NCBI GenBank assembly: GCA_963744935.1
Contig: CAVUVM010000003.1
Coordinates: 304,930 to 368,929 of the forward strand
Reading direction: 5' to 3'
DNA length: 64,000 nt
Source of the DNA: Bog-473 sp963744935
GTDB lineage: Bacteria > Actinomycetota > Acidimicrobiia > Acidimicrobiales > RAAP-2
A model generated the notes under the pieces. That model ran no database searches, had not been told where the DNA came from, and saw nothing but the letters and a program-made list of their open reading frames with translations. The position numbers and the translations under genes were made by a program. This document shows, piece after piece, positions 53,224 through 62,221 of this stretch. Positions within the stretch are counted from its first letter, which is position 1; each line of letters begins with the position of its first letter.

Positions 53224-53666
53224 GACACCATCCCTTGCCCGGCGAGTGGCTACATGATGCCAGTACGTGAGGGGTGATGAATTGCGGTCGATCAGGTGTA
53301 CCCGGCGACCATTGAGTCACGCCGACTGGGCATCCCAACAGGGTCTCCACATGGTTACGAAGTGCCGCACCTACCGGCGAACGGGGGCACCCCGCTTACG
53401 GTTGGTTGGAACTTCAAGCGTGGGCAGCAAGGAGATCAAACGCCGTAAGCCGTGTCGACCCGAGGAACTGCGTTCGCGCGGACTTTTCAAATCTCCCCAC
53501 CACCTTCGCCGGTTGCCGAGGTAACGAATGCCCTGGAAAGGGCGCGGCGAATCTGTGGGTGGATGGAAATCGCGTTGATGCCTTGAATGATCCATGCGCC
53601 GCCGGGTGCAGGCTGAAGGGTCGTCCGGTCGCCTTGCCACTTCACATGTACATTCTCTGTGACTAA

Positions 53667-54626
53667 GGGGCCGCGCGGGTAGGTGACCATCCACCGGTCG
53701 TTGTGATGGCCCAGATTTGATTCTGGGTGCGTCCCAACCAACGACCAAGTGGAGGTCACCCCCATAATGCGCGCACTCGAGCCCGAAGTGGTTGATGCGG
53801 TCTGGGCCGTCATCGAGCCCCTGATCCCCTCGACTCCTGAGAAGCACCCTTTGGGTTGTCACCGGCCCCGGGTCTCGGACCGGTTGTGTTTCTGGGGGAT
53901 CCTCATCCGCCTGGTCACCGGCTGTTCGTGGGTGAGTGTCGAGGCGATCCTCGAGTACCAGGTGTCCGACACGACGCTGCGAGCGCGCCGCGATGAGTGG
54001 ATCGTCGCCGGCGTGTTCGACGCCCTGCGCTGCCACGCCGTGCATGCCTACGACCGCATCATCGGTCTCGATCTCTCCGAAGTGGCGCTCGACGGGTCCT
54101 TGCACAAGGCGCCCTGTGGCGGCGAAGGCACGGGCAAGAACCCCACCGACCGGGCAAAACTCGGCTGGAAATGGTCGATCGCGACCGATGCTCACGGCAT
54201 CCCGATCGGCTGGGCCCTCGACGGCGCCAACCGCAACGACGTCAAGATGCTCGATCCCACCCTCGACGACCTGGCACGTGCGGGGCTGCTCGAGGAGGTC
54301 GAGACCCTGCACCTCGACCGGGGCTACGACTATCCCAAAGTCCGCGACCAGCTCGCCGGTCGCGGACTCGACGATCTCAACATTCAACTCCGCTCGAGAC
54401 ACATCACCACCTCCGTCAAACAACCGATGCGGCTCGGGCTGCGCTGGGTGGTCGAAGGCACCAACTCGTGGCTGAGTAACTACGGCCAGCTCCGTCGCAA
54501 CACCGATCGGCGAACCCGACACCGCCATGCCCAGCTCTGCCTGGTCGTCGCCCTGCTCATCACCGCCAAGCTCATCGACTGGCGCAACCGGTGGAGCCCG
54601 GACTCACGGCCTATCCGCTAATCCCC
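53667..54626 (+). mobile_element. IS5-family insertion sequence, 960 bp
   Basis: The bounds are fixed by the 3-bp target duplication TAA (53664-53666 and 54627-54629) and by the split host gene. The tips are imperfect inverted repeats: GGGGCCGCGCGGGTAGG at the left, and GGGGATTAGCGGATAGG read inward from the right, with 11 of 17 matching. TNA duplications and this length fit the IS427/IS1031-like groups of IS5. Confidence 0.9.
53767..54621 (+). CDS. IS5-family transposase (DDE)
   Basis: This is a 284-residue DDE transposase. The N-terminal helix-turn-helix includes RVSDRLCFWGILIRLVTGCSWVSVEAIL. The catalytic residues are visible as LDGSLHKAP (first Asp), TLHLDRGYDYPKV (second Asp) and WVVEGTNSWLSNYGQL (Glu), with the R-x-x-x-x-x-x-x-Y/L spacing of IS5. 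The ATG at 53767 has GGAGG eleven bases before; a GTG at 53749 is the alternative. The frame is complete and the stop lies inside the right inverted repeat, so this element is probably still active. Confidence 0.92.
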   Translation: MRALEPEVVDAVWAVIEPLIPSTPEKHPLGCHRPRVSDRLCFWGILIRLVTGCSWVSVEAILEYQVSDTTLRARRDEWIVAGVFDALRCHAVHAYDRIIGLDLSEVALDGSLHKAPCGGEGTGKNPTDRAKLGWKWSIATDAHGIPIGWALDGANRNDVKMLDPTLDDLARAGLLEEVETLHLDRGYDYPKVRDQLAGRGLDDLNIQLRSRHITTSVKQPMRLGLRWVVEGTNSWLSNYGQLRRNTDRRTRHRHAQLCLVVALLITAKLIDWRNRWSPDSRPIR

Positions 54627-54793
54627 TAAGGGAAGGCGGCGGATCTTGATCACTGAGTCCGACTTTGTCGTCACCTTGTAGTGGTGGCCCAGTGCCGCAA
54701 TCACTCTTCGTTGGACTTCTTTCAAGGGAAGCTCACCGCGTATCTCGATCGCCATGCCAACTCACCTCCAGACGTCGACCTCGGCCCGTCGGG

Positions 54794-55573
54794 CTACTCC
54801 CACCGGAAGTATCGGACAGCAAGGAATCCGAAGATCAGGGCGTAGGCGACCAGCACTAGGAGAGATCGCGCTGGAGGGAACCCGCCCTGCATGGCGGCCT
54901 GGAGGGCCTCCACCGCTGCTCCCAGGGGCGTCCAGTCGCTGATGTCCCGGAGCACCGGCGCCATGACCTCGCGGGGAACCCACAGACCGGCGAAGAACAG
55001 TGACGGGTAGAGGATCAACTGTCCGACCCCGCCGGCCATACCAGCCGTTCGGGCGAACGACGAGACCCATAACCCGATCGCGAACATGGCGGCGATGGTC
55101 AGCACCAAGGCGAGGACGAAACCGCCAAGCTGCTTCGGGGCACCAAGGCCATAGGCGGTGGTGCCGACGGCCACGACGATGGTCAATGCCACAACCGCCA
55201 AGGCGAGGTTGATGAACACCTGAGCAGCGAGCATCCACGACGGCGGCACCGGCGTCGTCGAGAGTCGCCGCAAGATGCCCTGCTCGCGATAGCTCGCCAG
55301 GTGAGTGGGCAGGCTGATCAGGGCGAGGACGGCAACCGAGAAGGCGATGATCATGGGGAAGTAGACATCAAAGTAGGTGAGGCCACCGAACTTGTGTTCG
55401 GACTTGTTCATTCCCGGGATGTTGCCGAAGACCACCAAGACGAGGACCGGGATGGCCACCCCCAAGATCAGCCCCATCGGCACGCGCCACGCCATCTTGG
55501 TCTCGCTCTCCATCAGCTTCGCGAAAGCCGACCTTGGCCTCTTGGCCGGAAGGAGTGAGGCGACGGTGCTCAC
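54794..55573 (-). CDS. ABC-2 type transporter permease
   Basis: This is a 259-residue membrane protein with six hydrophobic segments. It starts with a cytoplasmic helix (RSAFAKLMESETKMAWR), then LILGVAIPVLVLVVFG, FPMIIAFSVAVLALISLPTHLA, the conserved YREQGILRRLSTTPVPPSWMLAAQVF coupling segment, FVLALVLTIAAMFAIGLWVSSFARTAG and LYPSLFFAGLWVPREVM. This is the ABC-2 permease layout of drug or polymer exporters. Its GTG start overlaps the end of the upstream ATPase gene by 4 bases. Confidence 0.9.
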   Translation of the reverse strand: MSTVASLLPAKRPRSAFAKLMESETKMAWRVPMGLILGVAIPVLVLVVFGNIPGMNKSEHKFGGLTYFDVYFPMIIAFSVAVLALISLPTHLASYREQGILRRLSTTPVPPSWMLAAQVFINLALAVVALTIVVAVGTTAYGLGAPKQLGGFVLALVLTIAAMFAIGLWVSSFARTAGMAGGVGQLILYPSLFFAGLWVPREVMAPVLRDISDWTPLGAAVEALQAAMQGGFPPARSLLVLVAYALIFGFLAVRYFRWE

Positions 55574-56553
55574 CGGTGAACCCTCCCCGGAGCCGCCTCG
55601 TGGATGTGACGACCAGTCAGGGCCACGAACGCATCCTCGAGGTTGGCCGTGTCGAAGTGCAGGTCATTGGCAGTCACCCCGACGTCGGACAGGGTGAGGA
55701 TGACCACGTTGGCCAGCTCCCCCGATCCGGTCACATCGACGTGTGCACCCTCATGCTCGACGTGCGATACCTCTGGCAGCCCGGTGAGGAGAGCATCGTC
55801 GAAGGGGCCAGAGGGCACGAAGCGCACCCGCTTCTCCACACCGGCCCGTCCGGCCAAACCCTCGGGGGTGTCGATGGCGACAAGTTTGCCTTGGTCGAAG
55901 AGTGCCACCCGGTCGCACAGGCGCTCGGCCTCGTCCATGAGGCGAACCAGGAGGATGGTCACACCACGGTCGCGCACCGCCTCGATGAGCTCCCAGGTGT
56001 CTCGCCGGGCTTGGGGATCGAGCCCGGTGGTCATCTCGTCGAGCACGGCCACCTTGGGTCGTCCGATAAGGGCAAGGGCGATCGAGACTCGCTGCTTGAG
56101 CCCGCCCGAGAGTGCCCGGTAGTAGCTGGTCAGCTTGTCGTCGAGTCGGAGGGCCTCGACGATTTCGTCCAGGTCGGCGGGATCCCGGTAGAACGCGTGG
56201 AACAGGTCGAGGATCTCTCCAACCTTGAGCTGACCTGGCAACGCGCTGGCCTGAAGCTGAACGCCGACGATCGCATGCAGCGCATCGAGATCCTTCCGAG
56301 GATCCAGGCCCATGACGCGGATGGTGCCGGAGTCAGGAGTGCGCAGTCCGATCACACACTCGACGGTGGTGGTCTTCCCTGCACCGTTGGGGCCTAGGAT
56401 GCCGAAGATCTCACCCTCGGCGACGGCGAAGGAAACATCGTCGATGGCGACGATGTCGCCATAGGTCTTGCGGAGGCCGTCGACCACGACTGCCGCCGGG
56501 CTGTCGCCACCAGTCGGCACGGTCGCTCTCTCGGTACCCAGAGTCGAACTCAT
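55570..56553 (-). CDS. ABC transporter ATP-binding protein (drug-export type)
   Basis: This is a 327-residue ATPase with Walker A at residues 54-61 (GPNGAGKT), signature LSGGLKQRVSIALAL, Walker B VAVLDEMTTGLD and a switch His replaced by Arg (TILLVRLMDEAERL). The loss of the H-loop histidine is unusual for an active exporter. The C-terminal 90 residues form the extra domain of DrrA/CcmA-type ATPases (VRFVPSGPFDDALLTGL). The ATG at 56553 is used. It is translationally coupled to the permease downstream. Confidence 0.9.
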   Translation of the reverse strand: MSSTLGTERATVPTGGDSPAAVVVDGLRKTYGDIVAIDDVSFAVAEGEIFGILGPNGAGKTTTVECVIGLRTPDSGTIRVMGLDPRKDLDALHAIVGVQLQASALPGQLKVGEILDLFHAFYRDPADLDEIVEALRLDDKLTSYYRALSGGLKQRVSIALALIGRPKVAVLDEMTTGLDPQARRDTWELIEAVRDRGVTILLVRLMDEAERLCDRVALFDQGKLVAIDTPEGLAGRAGVEKRVRFVPSGPFDDALLTGLPEVSHVEHEGAHVDVTGSGELANVVILTLSDVGVTANDLHFDTANLEDAFVALTGRHIHEAAPGRVHR

Positions 56554-56691
56554 CGGCACCCCCCACTTCTCGTGGATTTCACCTCCACCCTGGTCCCCCC
56601 GAGGACGCCCAACAAGGGTCGTCCGACCCTATTGAGTCGTCCGGTTCGGAGGAACGCTGGTGGTACGGGGCGCGAGCCGATCGGAGTACCC

Positions 56692-57225
56692 ATGGCTCTG
56701 AGCGTGGCACCCAAGGAGGCTGAGGCGGCCGAGGGTCCGACCCATTGGGATTCCGGACTGCGGACGGGTCGCCAACAACGTGCTAGGCGGATGGCCTACC
56801 TCGGTTGCTGCGGGGCTCTCGGCTACGGGGTCATGAAGGTCATCTGGGCGCTGGGCGGCACGATCGGGGTGGATCCGAAGTCGTTCCGGCTTGCCCCAGC
56901 AGGTCTCAGTACGGCGGGACGATACTTCGACTACTGGGGTACACAGATCCTGGCTGGCCTCGCCGTAGTGATCCTGCTCGGCCTCGTGTACGCATGGGGC
57001 AACGTGAGGATCTTGCGCCCGCTGCTGCGAACCCTGGCCTGGGCCGGGTCGTTGCTGGCCCTTGTAGGCGTGGTCGGGCTCATCCTGACTATCCGGGACA
57101 TCGTCGACCACCTCGGCCCTGATCGACTGGGTGGGGTCGACCCCGGTACCTTCTTGTTCACCTACTTATGCTTCTTGGTGCTGGGCGTGTCGTTCGGGGT
57201 GACAGCCTGGCTCACTCGACGGTGA
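56692..57225 (+). CDS. Four-helix membrane protein of unknown function (DUF3995-like)
   Basis: This is a 177-residue protein with four hydrophobic helices (RMAYLGCCGALGYGVMKVIWALGG, ILAGLAVVILLGLVYAWG, LAWAGSLLALVGVVGLILTI, FLFTYLCFLVLGVSFGVTAWL). The first helix with Y-x-x-x-K-x-x-W-A-L-G-G resembles the DUF3995 group, but I am not sure. The ATG at 56692 is chosen; the open frame extends 40 residues further upstream into a low-complexity stretch. It is divergent from the ABC exporter genes. Confidence 0.65.
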   Translation: MALSVAPKEAEAAEGPTHWDSGLRTGRQQRARRMAYLGCCGALGYGVMKVIWALGGTIGVDPKSFRLAPAGLSTAGRYFDYWGTQILAGLAVVILLGLVYAWGNVRILRPLLRTLAWAGSLLALVGVVGLILTIRDIVDHLGPDRLGGVDPGTFLFTYLCFLVLGVSFGVTAWLTRR

Positions 57226-57526
57226 CTGAGAGTCAGCGGATTTCCTCCGGCGGCCCCTGAACTGATCGCCCGACACTGCCGGATGACCGACCGCCCGTTG
57301 CCATGAATCCCCTGCCCCCATGGTGCCTGCTTGAGACTTAGCACGGTGGCACCCAGTCCCCGGCGGCGAACTGGGGCAGTCTGGGAGATTGAGCCCGGGC
57401 CATCGCTCGGATCATCTGGTGATGGTGCCGACTTCTTTGCTAGTACCCACGATGGTCTTGGGATTGTCGTGCGGTGAGGGTGTTTGTGGGCACCCACTGG
57501 CCAGTGATCACGACACATTGCTACGG
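57226..57526. other. Intergenic stretch with short motifs shared elsewhere
   Basis: There is no gene on either strand. The stretch contains CCCCATGGTGCCTG (57316-57329), also present at 63152-63165, and GAACTGGGGCAGTC near 57,368 followed by GATTGAGCCCG, a block like one found in the right ends of the IS1111-type copies. It may be an old element remnant. Confidence 0.35.
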
Positions 57527-57922
57527 TCATGGTTCCGTTTCCTCGCGGATCTCTGGGCTGGGCATCGATTCTTCGCTGATCCGGATACCCAGCTCGGTGG
57601 CGACGGGTTGGAGAAGCCCAAATACCTTCTCCCGAGGCAGCTCTTGAATCTCGTAGTGACCCGCCGCGCCTTCGTTCATATGAACGGTCAGTGCGACGCT
57701 GTCCTGACCGGTCCCCTTCCCGATCCCAATCGAAGAGATCTTGTCCAGGTCAACCCGACCGTACTTGACTCCAAGGACGGTGGTTCCGAGGACCTTTGGG
57801 TCCGAGACGTAAAGACCCTTCGGCCCGAAATGGAGACTCCCCTTCCCACTGCTCTGCCTCTCCTGACCTGGTATCCCCCCGCGGTAGCTTGCGAACCTGA
57901 CCCGCACCGACTGCCTAGCCAT
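57527..57922 (-). CDS. Hypothetical 131-residue protein, possibly PH/GRAM-like
   Basis: I cannot assign a family. The sequence has a beta-rich pattern: SSGKGSLHFGPKGLYVSDPKVLGTTVLGVKYGRVDLDKISSIGIGKG, then VALTVHMNEG and a helix LPREKVFGLLQPVATELGI. A strand-rich segment ending in one helix is the shape of a PH- or GRAM-like domain. There is no membrane segment. The ATG at 57922 has GGAGGAG upstream. It is not clustered with a recognisable partner. Confidence 0.55.
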   Translation of the reverse strand: MARQSVRVRFASYRGGIPGQERQSSGKGSLHFGPKGLYVSDPKVLGTTVLGVKYGRVDLDKISSIGIGKGTGQDSVALTVHMNEGAAGHYEIQELPREKVFGLLQPVATELGIRISEESMPSPEIREETEP

Positions 57923-58489
57923 GGCCACTCCTCCTCACCGGCTCCTTTGCCGAGTCGACGAGAGCGTGGCGAGCGGTTGATCCACCGATGGATGGAGAGA
58001 GCAGTGATGCCCTGAACGCGGCCGTGCCACCTACTGGCGACGATTCACCACTGACAGGCTTCGCCTCGTTGCTCACCGCCTGCCCTCTTTTCCTGAGAAC
58101 TAACTTCAGCCTCGCTCTCATTGGAGGGCTTCAATAGGGCCAAAGGTCCACGGCTACGTGAGGGAAGCCCAGTCGAGACTGCCGCGGGGCAAATCGGGGG
58201 TGCCGGACACGGAGCCGTCGTCTCATGGGCCCCAGTCCCCCGGTGGCCGGTGTTGCCGCGTCCTGGGCGACACCCACACCGGCACACGTCCTCCCAACGC
58301 AACTCTCCGCTACGTCACCTACTGAACGCGCAAACGTCGGACGGCGTAATACGTCGAACGAGCATGGTGGTCTCGTTTCCGGCGGGAAGTCTTGCCCACA
58401 TCTTCGGGACCTTCTCCTCTATTTCCGCGTGTTCGGGTGGAGGACGCTCAACATTGAGTTCGTTCGCCTCGAGGGAAAGGAGGCGAACC
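57923..58489. other. 567-bp gene-free stretch before the zinc-ribbon operon
   Basis: Only weak open frames are present, including one of about 50 codons near 57,987-58,137 without recognisable content. The promoter of the zinc-ribbon/ABC operon should lie in the right part; the strong ribosome-binding site GAAAGGAGG sits at 58475-58483. Confidence 0.4.
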
Positions 58490-58711
58490 ATGGCCAGTTA
58501 TGACTCTGGCGCGAACAGCCTGATCTGCCCGCTCTGTGGGAGCGAGGGGACGCTGCATCCGATTCGCATGGGGAGAAAGCTCCGCGGGCCCGTGTCGCTG
58601 CTGACGCTGGCCACCAAGAGCCATCAGTGCAAGTCCTGCGGCGCCGCGTTCAGCACCAGTCAGCTCCTCAACGAGAAGAAGCAGAACCCACAGGTGAGTG
58701 GGGACCAATGA
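58490..58711 (+). CDS. Small zinc-ribbon protein, 73 residues
   Basis: Two CxxC knuckles are present, ICPLCGSEG near residue 13 and QCKSCGAAFS near residue 46, which make one zinc ribbon. There is no other domain. It has a strong ribosome-binding site (GAAAGGAGG). Its stop overlaps the start of the ABC ATPase (ATGA at 58708), so it is the first gene of a coupled operon with an ATPase and an FtsX-like permease. A regulatory or accessory role for that exporter is inferred only from position. Confidence 0.7.
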   Translation: MASYDSGANSLICPLCGSEGTLHPIRMGRKLRGPVSLLTLATKSHQCKSCGAAFSTSQLLNEKKQNPQVSGDQ

Positions 58712-59511
58712 CCACTCTTGTCTCCAAGCCGCGACATGCCACGGCGCCCGCTGAAGGGCCGGCCGCCCGGATCATCGACGGGGTCAAGGTCTACGGCAAG
58801 GGCCAAGTCGCAGTACGGGCCCTCGACGGCATCAGCGTGGAGTTCTGGCCGGGCCGGTTCAACGCGATCATGGGTCCCTCGGGTTGTGGCAAGTCCACGC
58901 TTCTGCACTGCCTGGCCGGACTGGATGTGCTCGACGAAGGTCGGGTGATGCTGGGCGATACCGATCTCGCGACGCTGGACGACGACGCGATGACCCTTCT
59001 CCGCCGCGAGCACATTGGCTTCGTCTTTCAGGCGTTCAACCTCGTGCCGACCCTCACCGCCGCCGAGAACGTGCTGTTGCCCTTGACGCTGGGCGGGCGT
59101 AAGCCGGACCGAGCGTGGGTCGATGCACTGGTCGCATCGCTCGGGATCGCGGAGCGGATGGGCCACCGGCCTTCGGAGCTGTCCAGTGGCCAACAGCAAC
59201 GTGTCGCGGTAGCCCGTGCGCTCGTCACGCGGCCTGCCATCGTGTTCGCCGACGAGCCCACGGGGAACCTCGACTCGAAGGCGGCCGTCGAGCTGCTCAC
59301 ACGGATCCGCGACGCGGTCGATCAATATGGGCAGACCGTCGTGATGGTGACCCACGATCCTCGATCGGCCGCCTTCGCCGATCGGGTGCTCTTCTTGGCC
59401 GATGGGCGTCCGGTGCGCGAGCTGATCGACCCCTCGCCCGATCGGATACTCGAGGCCATCCGCGACCTCGGCGCCGAAGAGGTCCCCGAGGCTCGGGCCG
59501 CAGAGGGCTGA
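58708..59511 (+). CDS. ABC transporter ATP-binding protein (MacB/LolD type)
   Basis: This is a 267-residue ATPase: Walker A GPSGCGKS at residues 56-63, Q-loop FVFQAFNLVPTLTAAENVLLPL (the LolD-type), signature LSSGQQQRVAVARAL (Ser in place of the usual first Gly), Walker B IVFADEPTGNLDS and H-loop VMVTHDPRSA. The short N-terminal extension is disordered. It is followed after 3 bases by the permease gene. This class powers mechanotransmission by MacB-type permeases rather than classical transport. Confidence 0.92.
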   Translation: MTTLVSKPRHATAPAEGPAARIIDGVKVYGKGQVAVRALDGISVEFWPGRFNAIMGPSGCGKSTLLHCLAGLDVLDEGRVMLGDTDLATLDDDAMTLLRREHIGFVFQAFNLVPTLTAAENVLLPLTLGGRKPDRAWVDALVASLGIAERMGHRPSELSSGQQQRVAVARALVTRPAIVFADEPTGNLDSKAAVELLTRIRDAVDQYGQTVVMVTHDPRSAAFADRVLFLADGRPVRELIDPSPDRILEAIRDLGAEEVPEARAAEG

Positions 59512-59514
59512 GCC

Positions 59515-62067
59515 GTGTGGCGTCTCACCCTGAAGGGGGCGGTAGCCCACCGAGCCCGCTACGCGATGACCGCGCTGGCGGTGCTCATCGGCGTGGCCTT
59601 CATGTCGGGCACCCTCATCCTCACCGACACCATCCAATCCCTCTTCAACGGGCTCTACAACCAGATCTATCAGTCGACCGGAGCCGTCGTCCGTGCCAAG
59701 CAGGCTTTCCAGCCGACCGCCAACTTCACCCACCAAGGCCAACGCATCGACGCCTCCCTCGAGGCCACGGTGGCTCGCGCCCGGGGTGTCCAGGCGGTCG
59801 CCGGGGACATCGGCGGCTACGCCCAGCTCGTCGGCCCCAACGGGAAGCTGATCGGGAGCAAGGGCACCGGGCCGCCCACGCTCGGCATGGCCTGGATCGA
59901 CAACCCTGCGCTCAACCAGCTGCGGCTGCTTCCCGGTAGCCAACCGCCCCGCACGAGCTCACAAGTGGTCATCGACGAGCACTCGGCCGACGTGGGCCAC
60001 TTCGCGGTGGGTGACAAGGTCAAGGTTCTCACCCAAGTTCCACCGGCCACGTACACCGTCGTCGGCATCGCCACCTGGGGCACGGCCTCGAGTCCGCTCG
60101 GAGCAACCATCACGGCGTTCGCTCCGCCCACAGCCGCCCGCGTGCTCGGCCAGCCGGGCAAGGTCGACCAGATCGACGTCCAGGGGCAGCCCGGGGTCTC
60201 CCAGTCGACGCTCGTCCACAACATCCAAGCAGTAATCCACGACCCAACCCTCGAGGTCGTCAGCGGTCAGACGGTCGCCCAGGAGGGCCAGAATGCAGTG
60301 AGCCAGTCGCTCAGCGGCTTCGACAACTTCCTCTTGGCCTTTGCTGCGGTGGCACTGTTGGTCGGGGCTTTCATCATCTTCAATACCTTCTCCATAGTCG
60401 TCACCCAACGCACCCACGAGCTCGCACTGCTACGCGCCGTGGGGGCAAGCAGGCGCCAGGTCACAAGGTCGGTGCTTGGCGAATCGTTGGTCGTCGGGAT
60501 CGTGGCCGCAGCCGCCGGCCTCGGGGCTGGAATCGGCTTGGCGTTCGCCCTGCGAGCTGGGCTCAGCGCGCTGGGAATTCCCATTCCGGCCACCGGAATG
60601 GTCGTCGGTCTGCGAACCGTGATCGTCGCCCTCGTGGTGGGAACCGCCATCACCGTGGCGTCCGCGGTGATTCCGGGGCGGAGGGCGGCGCGCGTCCCGC
60701 CGATGGTCGCGATGCAGACGGAAGCACCGGTTGCCGAGCGTCCGAGCGCCGGTCGTCTGCGGCGCGGCGTTCGCTGGACGATCCTCGGCCTCGCTCTCAT
60801 CGTCGCCGGGACGTTCTTCCATGAAAAGGCCCCGATCATTCTGGTTGGGGCCGGTGCCGTGTTCGTCCTCCTCGGTTTGCACCGCCTCGGGCCGCTGGTC
60901 TCGGAGCCGGTGATCCGGGCCTTGGGCTTTCCGTTCGCCCGTCGAGCCACAGGCCAGTTGGCTCGCGAGAACGCCATGCGCAACCCGTCTCGGACCACGA
61001 CCACGGCCGCGGCACTCATGATCGGGGTGGCCCTCATGTCCGTCGTCGCCATCTACGCCTCGTCCATCAGGGCGTCGGCCAATGCGGCCATTACCTCGAC
61101 CATGAAGGCGGACTTCGTGGTTTCCAGCGGCGGGACGCCAGTCAGCGCCAATGGCCTCAGCCCACAGGTCGAGCGCTCGCTGGCTGCGCTCCCCCAGGTA
61201 TCGAGCTTGACGGGCGTCCATGCCGGCTATGCGCAGATCTACGGTGCGACCACCATCGTCTACGCATCAGATCTGAACAAGGCAGATGCCCTCTTCAACC
61301 TCAATGTCAAGCAGGGGAGCTTCTCCTCGGTCACCGCCACCGGAGTCGCAATCTCACAACCGGTGGCGACGCAGCATCACCTGCATCTCGGCAGCCCCGT
61401 CGATGTGACGTTTCCGACGACGGGGCGGAAGACTTTCACGGTCCAGGTCATCTTCGGGGCGAACCACTACGTCGGTGACTACAACCTCCCACTCGCGGCA
61501 GCCACGAACTTCTCGCAGAATCTCGACTACCAGATCTACCTGAAGCTGGCGCCCGGGGTGTCACCCTCAGCTGGTCGGACTGCCATCGATCGTGTCCTCG
61601 CCCCCTATCCGAACGCGTCTTTGTTGGACCAAGCTCAGTTGAAAGCACAAGAGGCCCAGTCGGTGAACGTCATCTTGAATCTCGCCTATGCCCTTCTTGC
61701 CCTCGCCGTCGTCATTGCACTCATCGGAATCGCCAACACCCTGGCCTTGTCCATCTACGAGCGGACCCGAGAACTCGGGCTGCTTCGAGCGGTCGGCATG
61801 ACACGCCGACAGCTGCGCATGACGGTACGGGTCGAGGCAGCGATTGTCTCGGTACTCGGTGTATTCGAGGGGCTCGTCCTCGGCCTGGTGCTCGGCGTGG
61901 CGGCGGTCCGTGCCCTGAGCTCCCAAGGAGTAACTCAGGTCGCTGTGCCGATCGCCGAGTTGATCGTCCTGGCTTTGGTGGCGGCCCTTGCCGGGGCAGC
62001 GGCCGCAGCCTGGCCCGCGCGCCGCGCGGCAAGACTGGACGTCCTCCAGGCCGTCACGACGGAGTGA
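59515..62067 (+). CDS. FtsX/MacB-like permease, 850 residues
   Basis: This is a large permease with two FtsX-type units. It has a first N-terminal helix (RYAMTALAVLIGVAFMSGTLIL), a periplasmic MacB-PCD domain, then helices at FLLAFAAVALLVGAFIIFNTFSIV, a THELALLRAVGASRRQVTRSVLGE coupling helix, and two more helices. The second half repeats the plan: N-terminal helix at TTTAAALMIGVALMSVVAIYAS, a periplasmic domain, LAYALLALAVVIALIGIANTLAL, then RTRELGLLRAVGMTRRQLRM and two helices. The GTG at 59515 starts right after the ATPase stop. Actinobacterial members often export lipids or peptides; the cargo here is unknown. Confidence 0.92.
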   Translation: MWRLTLKGAVAHRARYAMTALAVLIGVAFMSGTLILTDTIQSLFNGLYNQIYQSTGAVVRAKQAFQPTANFTHQGQRIDASLEATVARARGVQAVAGDIGGYAQLVGPNGKLIGSKGTGPPTLGMAWIDNPALNQLRLLPGSQPPRTSSQVVIDEHSADVGHFAVGDKVKVLTQVPPATYTVVGIATWGTASSPLGATITAFAPPTAARVLGQPGKVDQIDVQGQPGVSQSTLVHNIQAVIHDPTLEVVSGQTVAQEGQNAVSQSLSGFDNFLLAFAAVALLVGAFIIFNTFSIVVTQRTHELALLRAVGASRRQVTRSVLGESLVVGIVAAAAGLGAGIGLAFALRAGLSALGIPIPATGMVVGLRTVIVALVVGTAITVASAVIPGRRAARVPPMVAMQTEAPVAERPSAGRLRRGVRWTILGLALIVAGTFFHEKAPIILVGAGAVFVLLGLHRLGPLVSEPVIRALGFPFARRATGQLARENAMRNPSRTTTTAAALMIGVALMSVVAIYASSIRASANAAITSTMKADFVVSSGGTPVSANGLSPQVERSLAALPQVSSLTGVHAGYAQIYGATTIVYASDLNKADALFNLNVKQGSFSSVTATGVAISQPVATQHHLHLGSPVDVTFPTTGRKTFTVQVIFGANHYVGDYNLPLAAATNFSQNLDYQIYLKLAPGVSPSAGRTAIDRVLAPYPNASLLDQAQLKAQEAQSVNVILNLAYALLALAVVIALIGIANTLALSIYERTRELGLLRAVGMTRRQLRMTVRVEAAIVSVLGVFEGLVLGLVLGVAAVRALSSQGVTQVAVPIAELIVLALVAALAGAAAAAWPARRAARLDVLQAVTTE

Positions 62068-62221
62068 CAACGGCCCACTCATGGGCTGCATCCAATGTGA
62101 GGAACAGGCAGCTGTCCGCGCGCTTCTGGACGTCCCGCACACCCGCCTCCGTCTCCGGCGGTGCGGCGACGTGCGCCAACGGGGCGGCGTGGGCTGGGTG
62201 ACCATCGTGGGGCTTTGAACG

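Larger units (their letters stand above)
53487..54755 (-). pseudogene. Small gene split by an IS5-type insertion
   Basis: The 5' part (54755 to 54627) encodes MAIEIRGELPLKEVQRRVIA through VIKIRRLPL with GGAGGTGAG at good distance before the ATG. The 3' part (53666 to 53487) encodes VTENVHVKWQGDRTTLQPAP, then WIIQGINAISIHPQIRRAL to a TGA. Removing the element and one copy of the TAA target joins them in frame into a 101-residue protein with no lesion. I do not know the family; the charged N-terminus and W-I-I-Q-G-I-N-x-I-x-I-H-P core look conserved. The insertion is therefore recent. Confidence 0.85.

Noticed and set aside
58121..58489. Upstream extension of the zinc-ribbon frame
   Set aside because: The frame is open, but the added residues have no family-like content and the strong ribosome-binding site lies just before the ATG at 58490.
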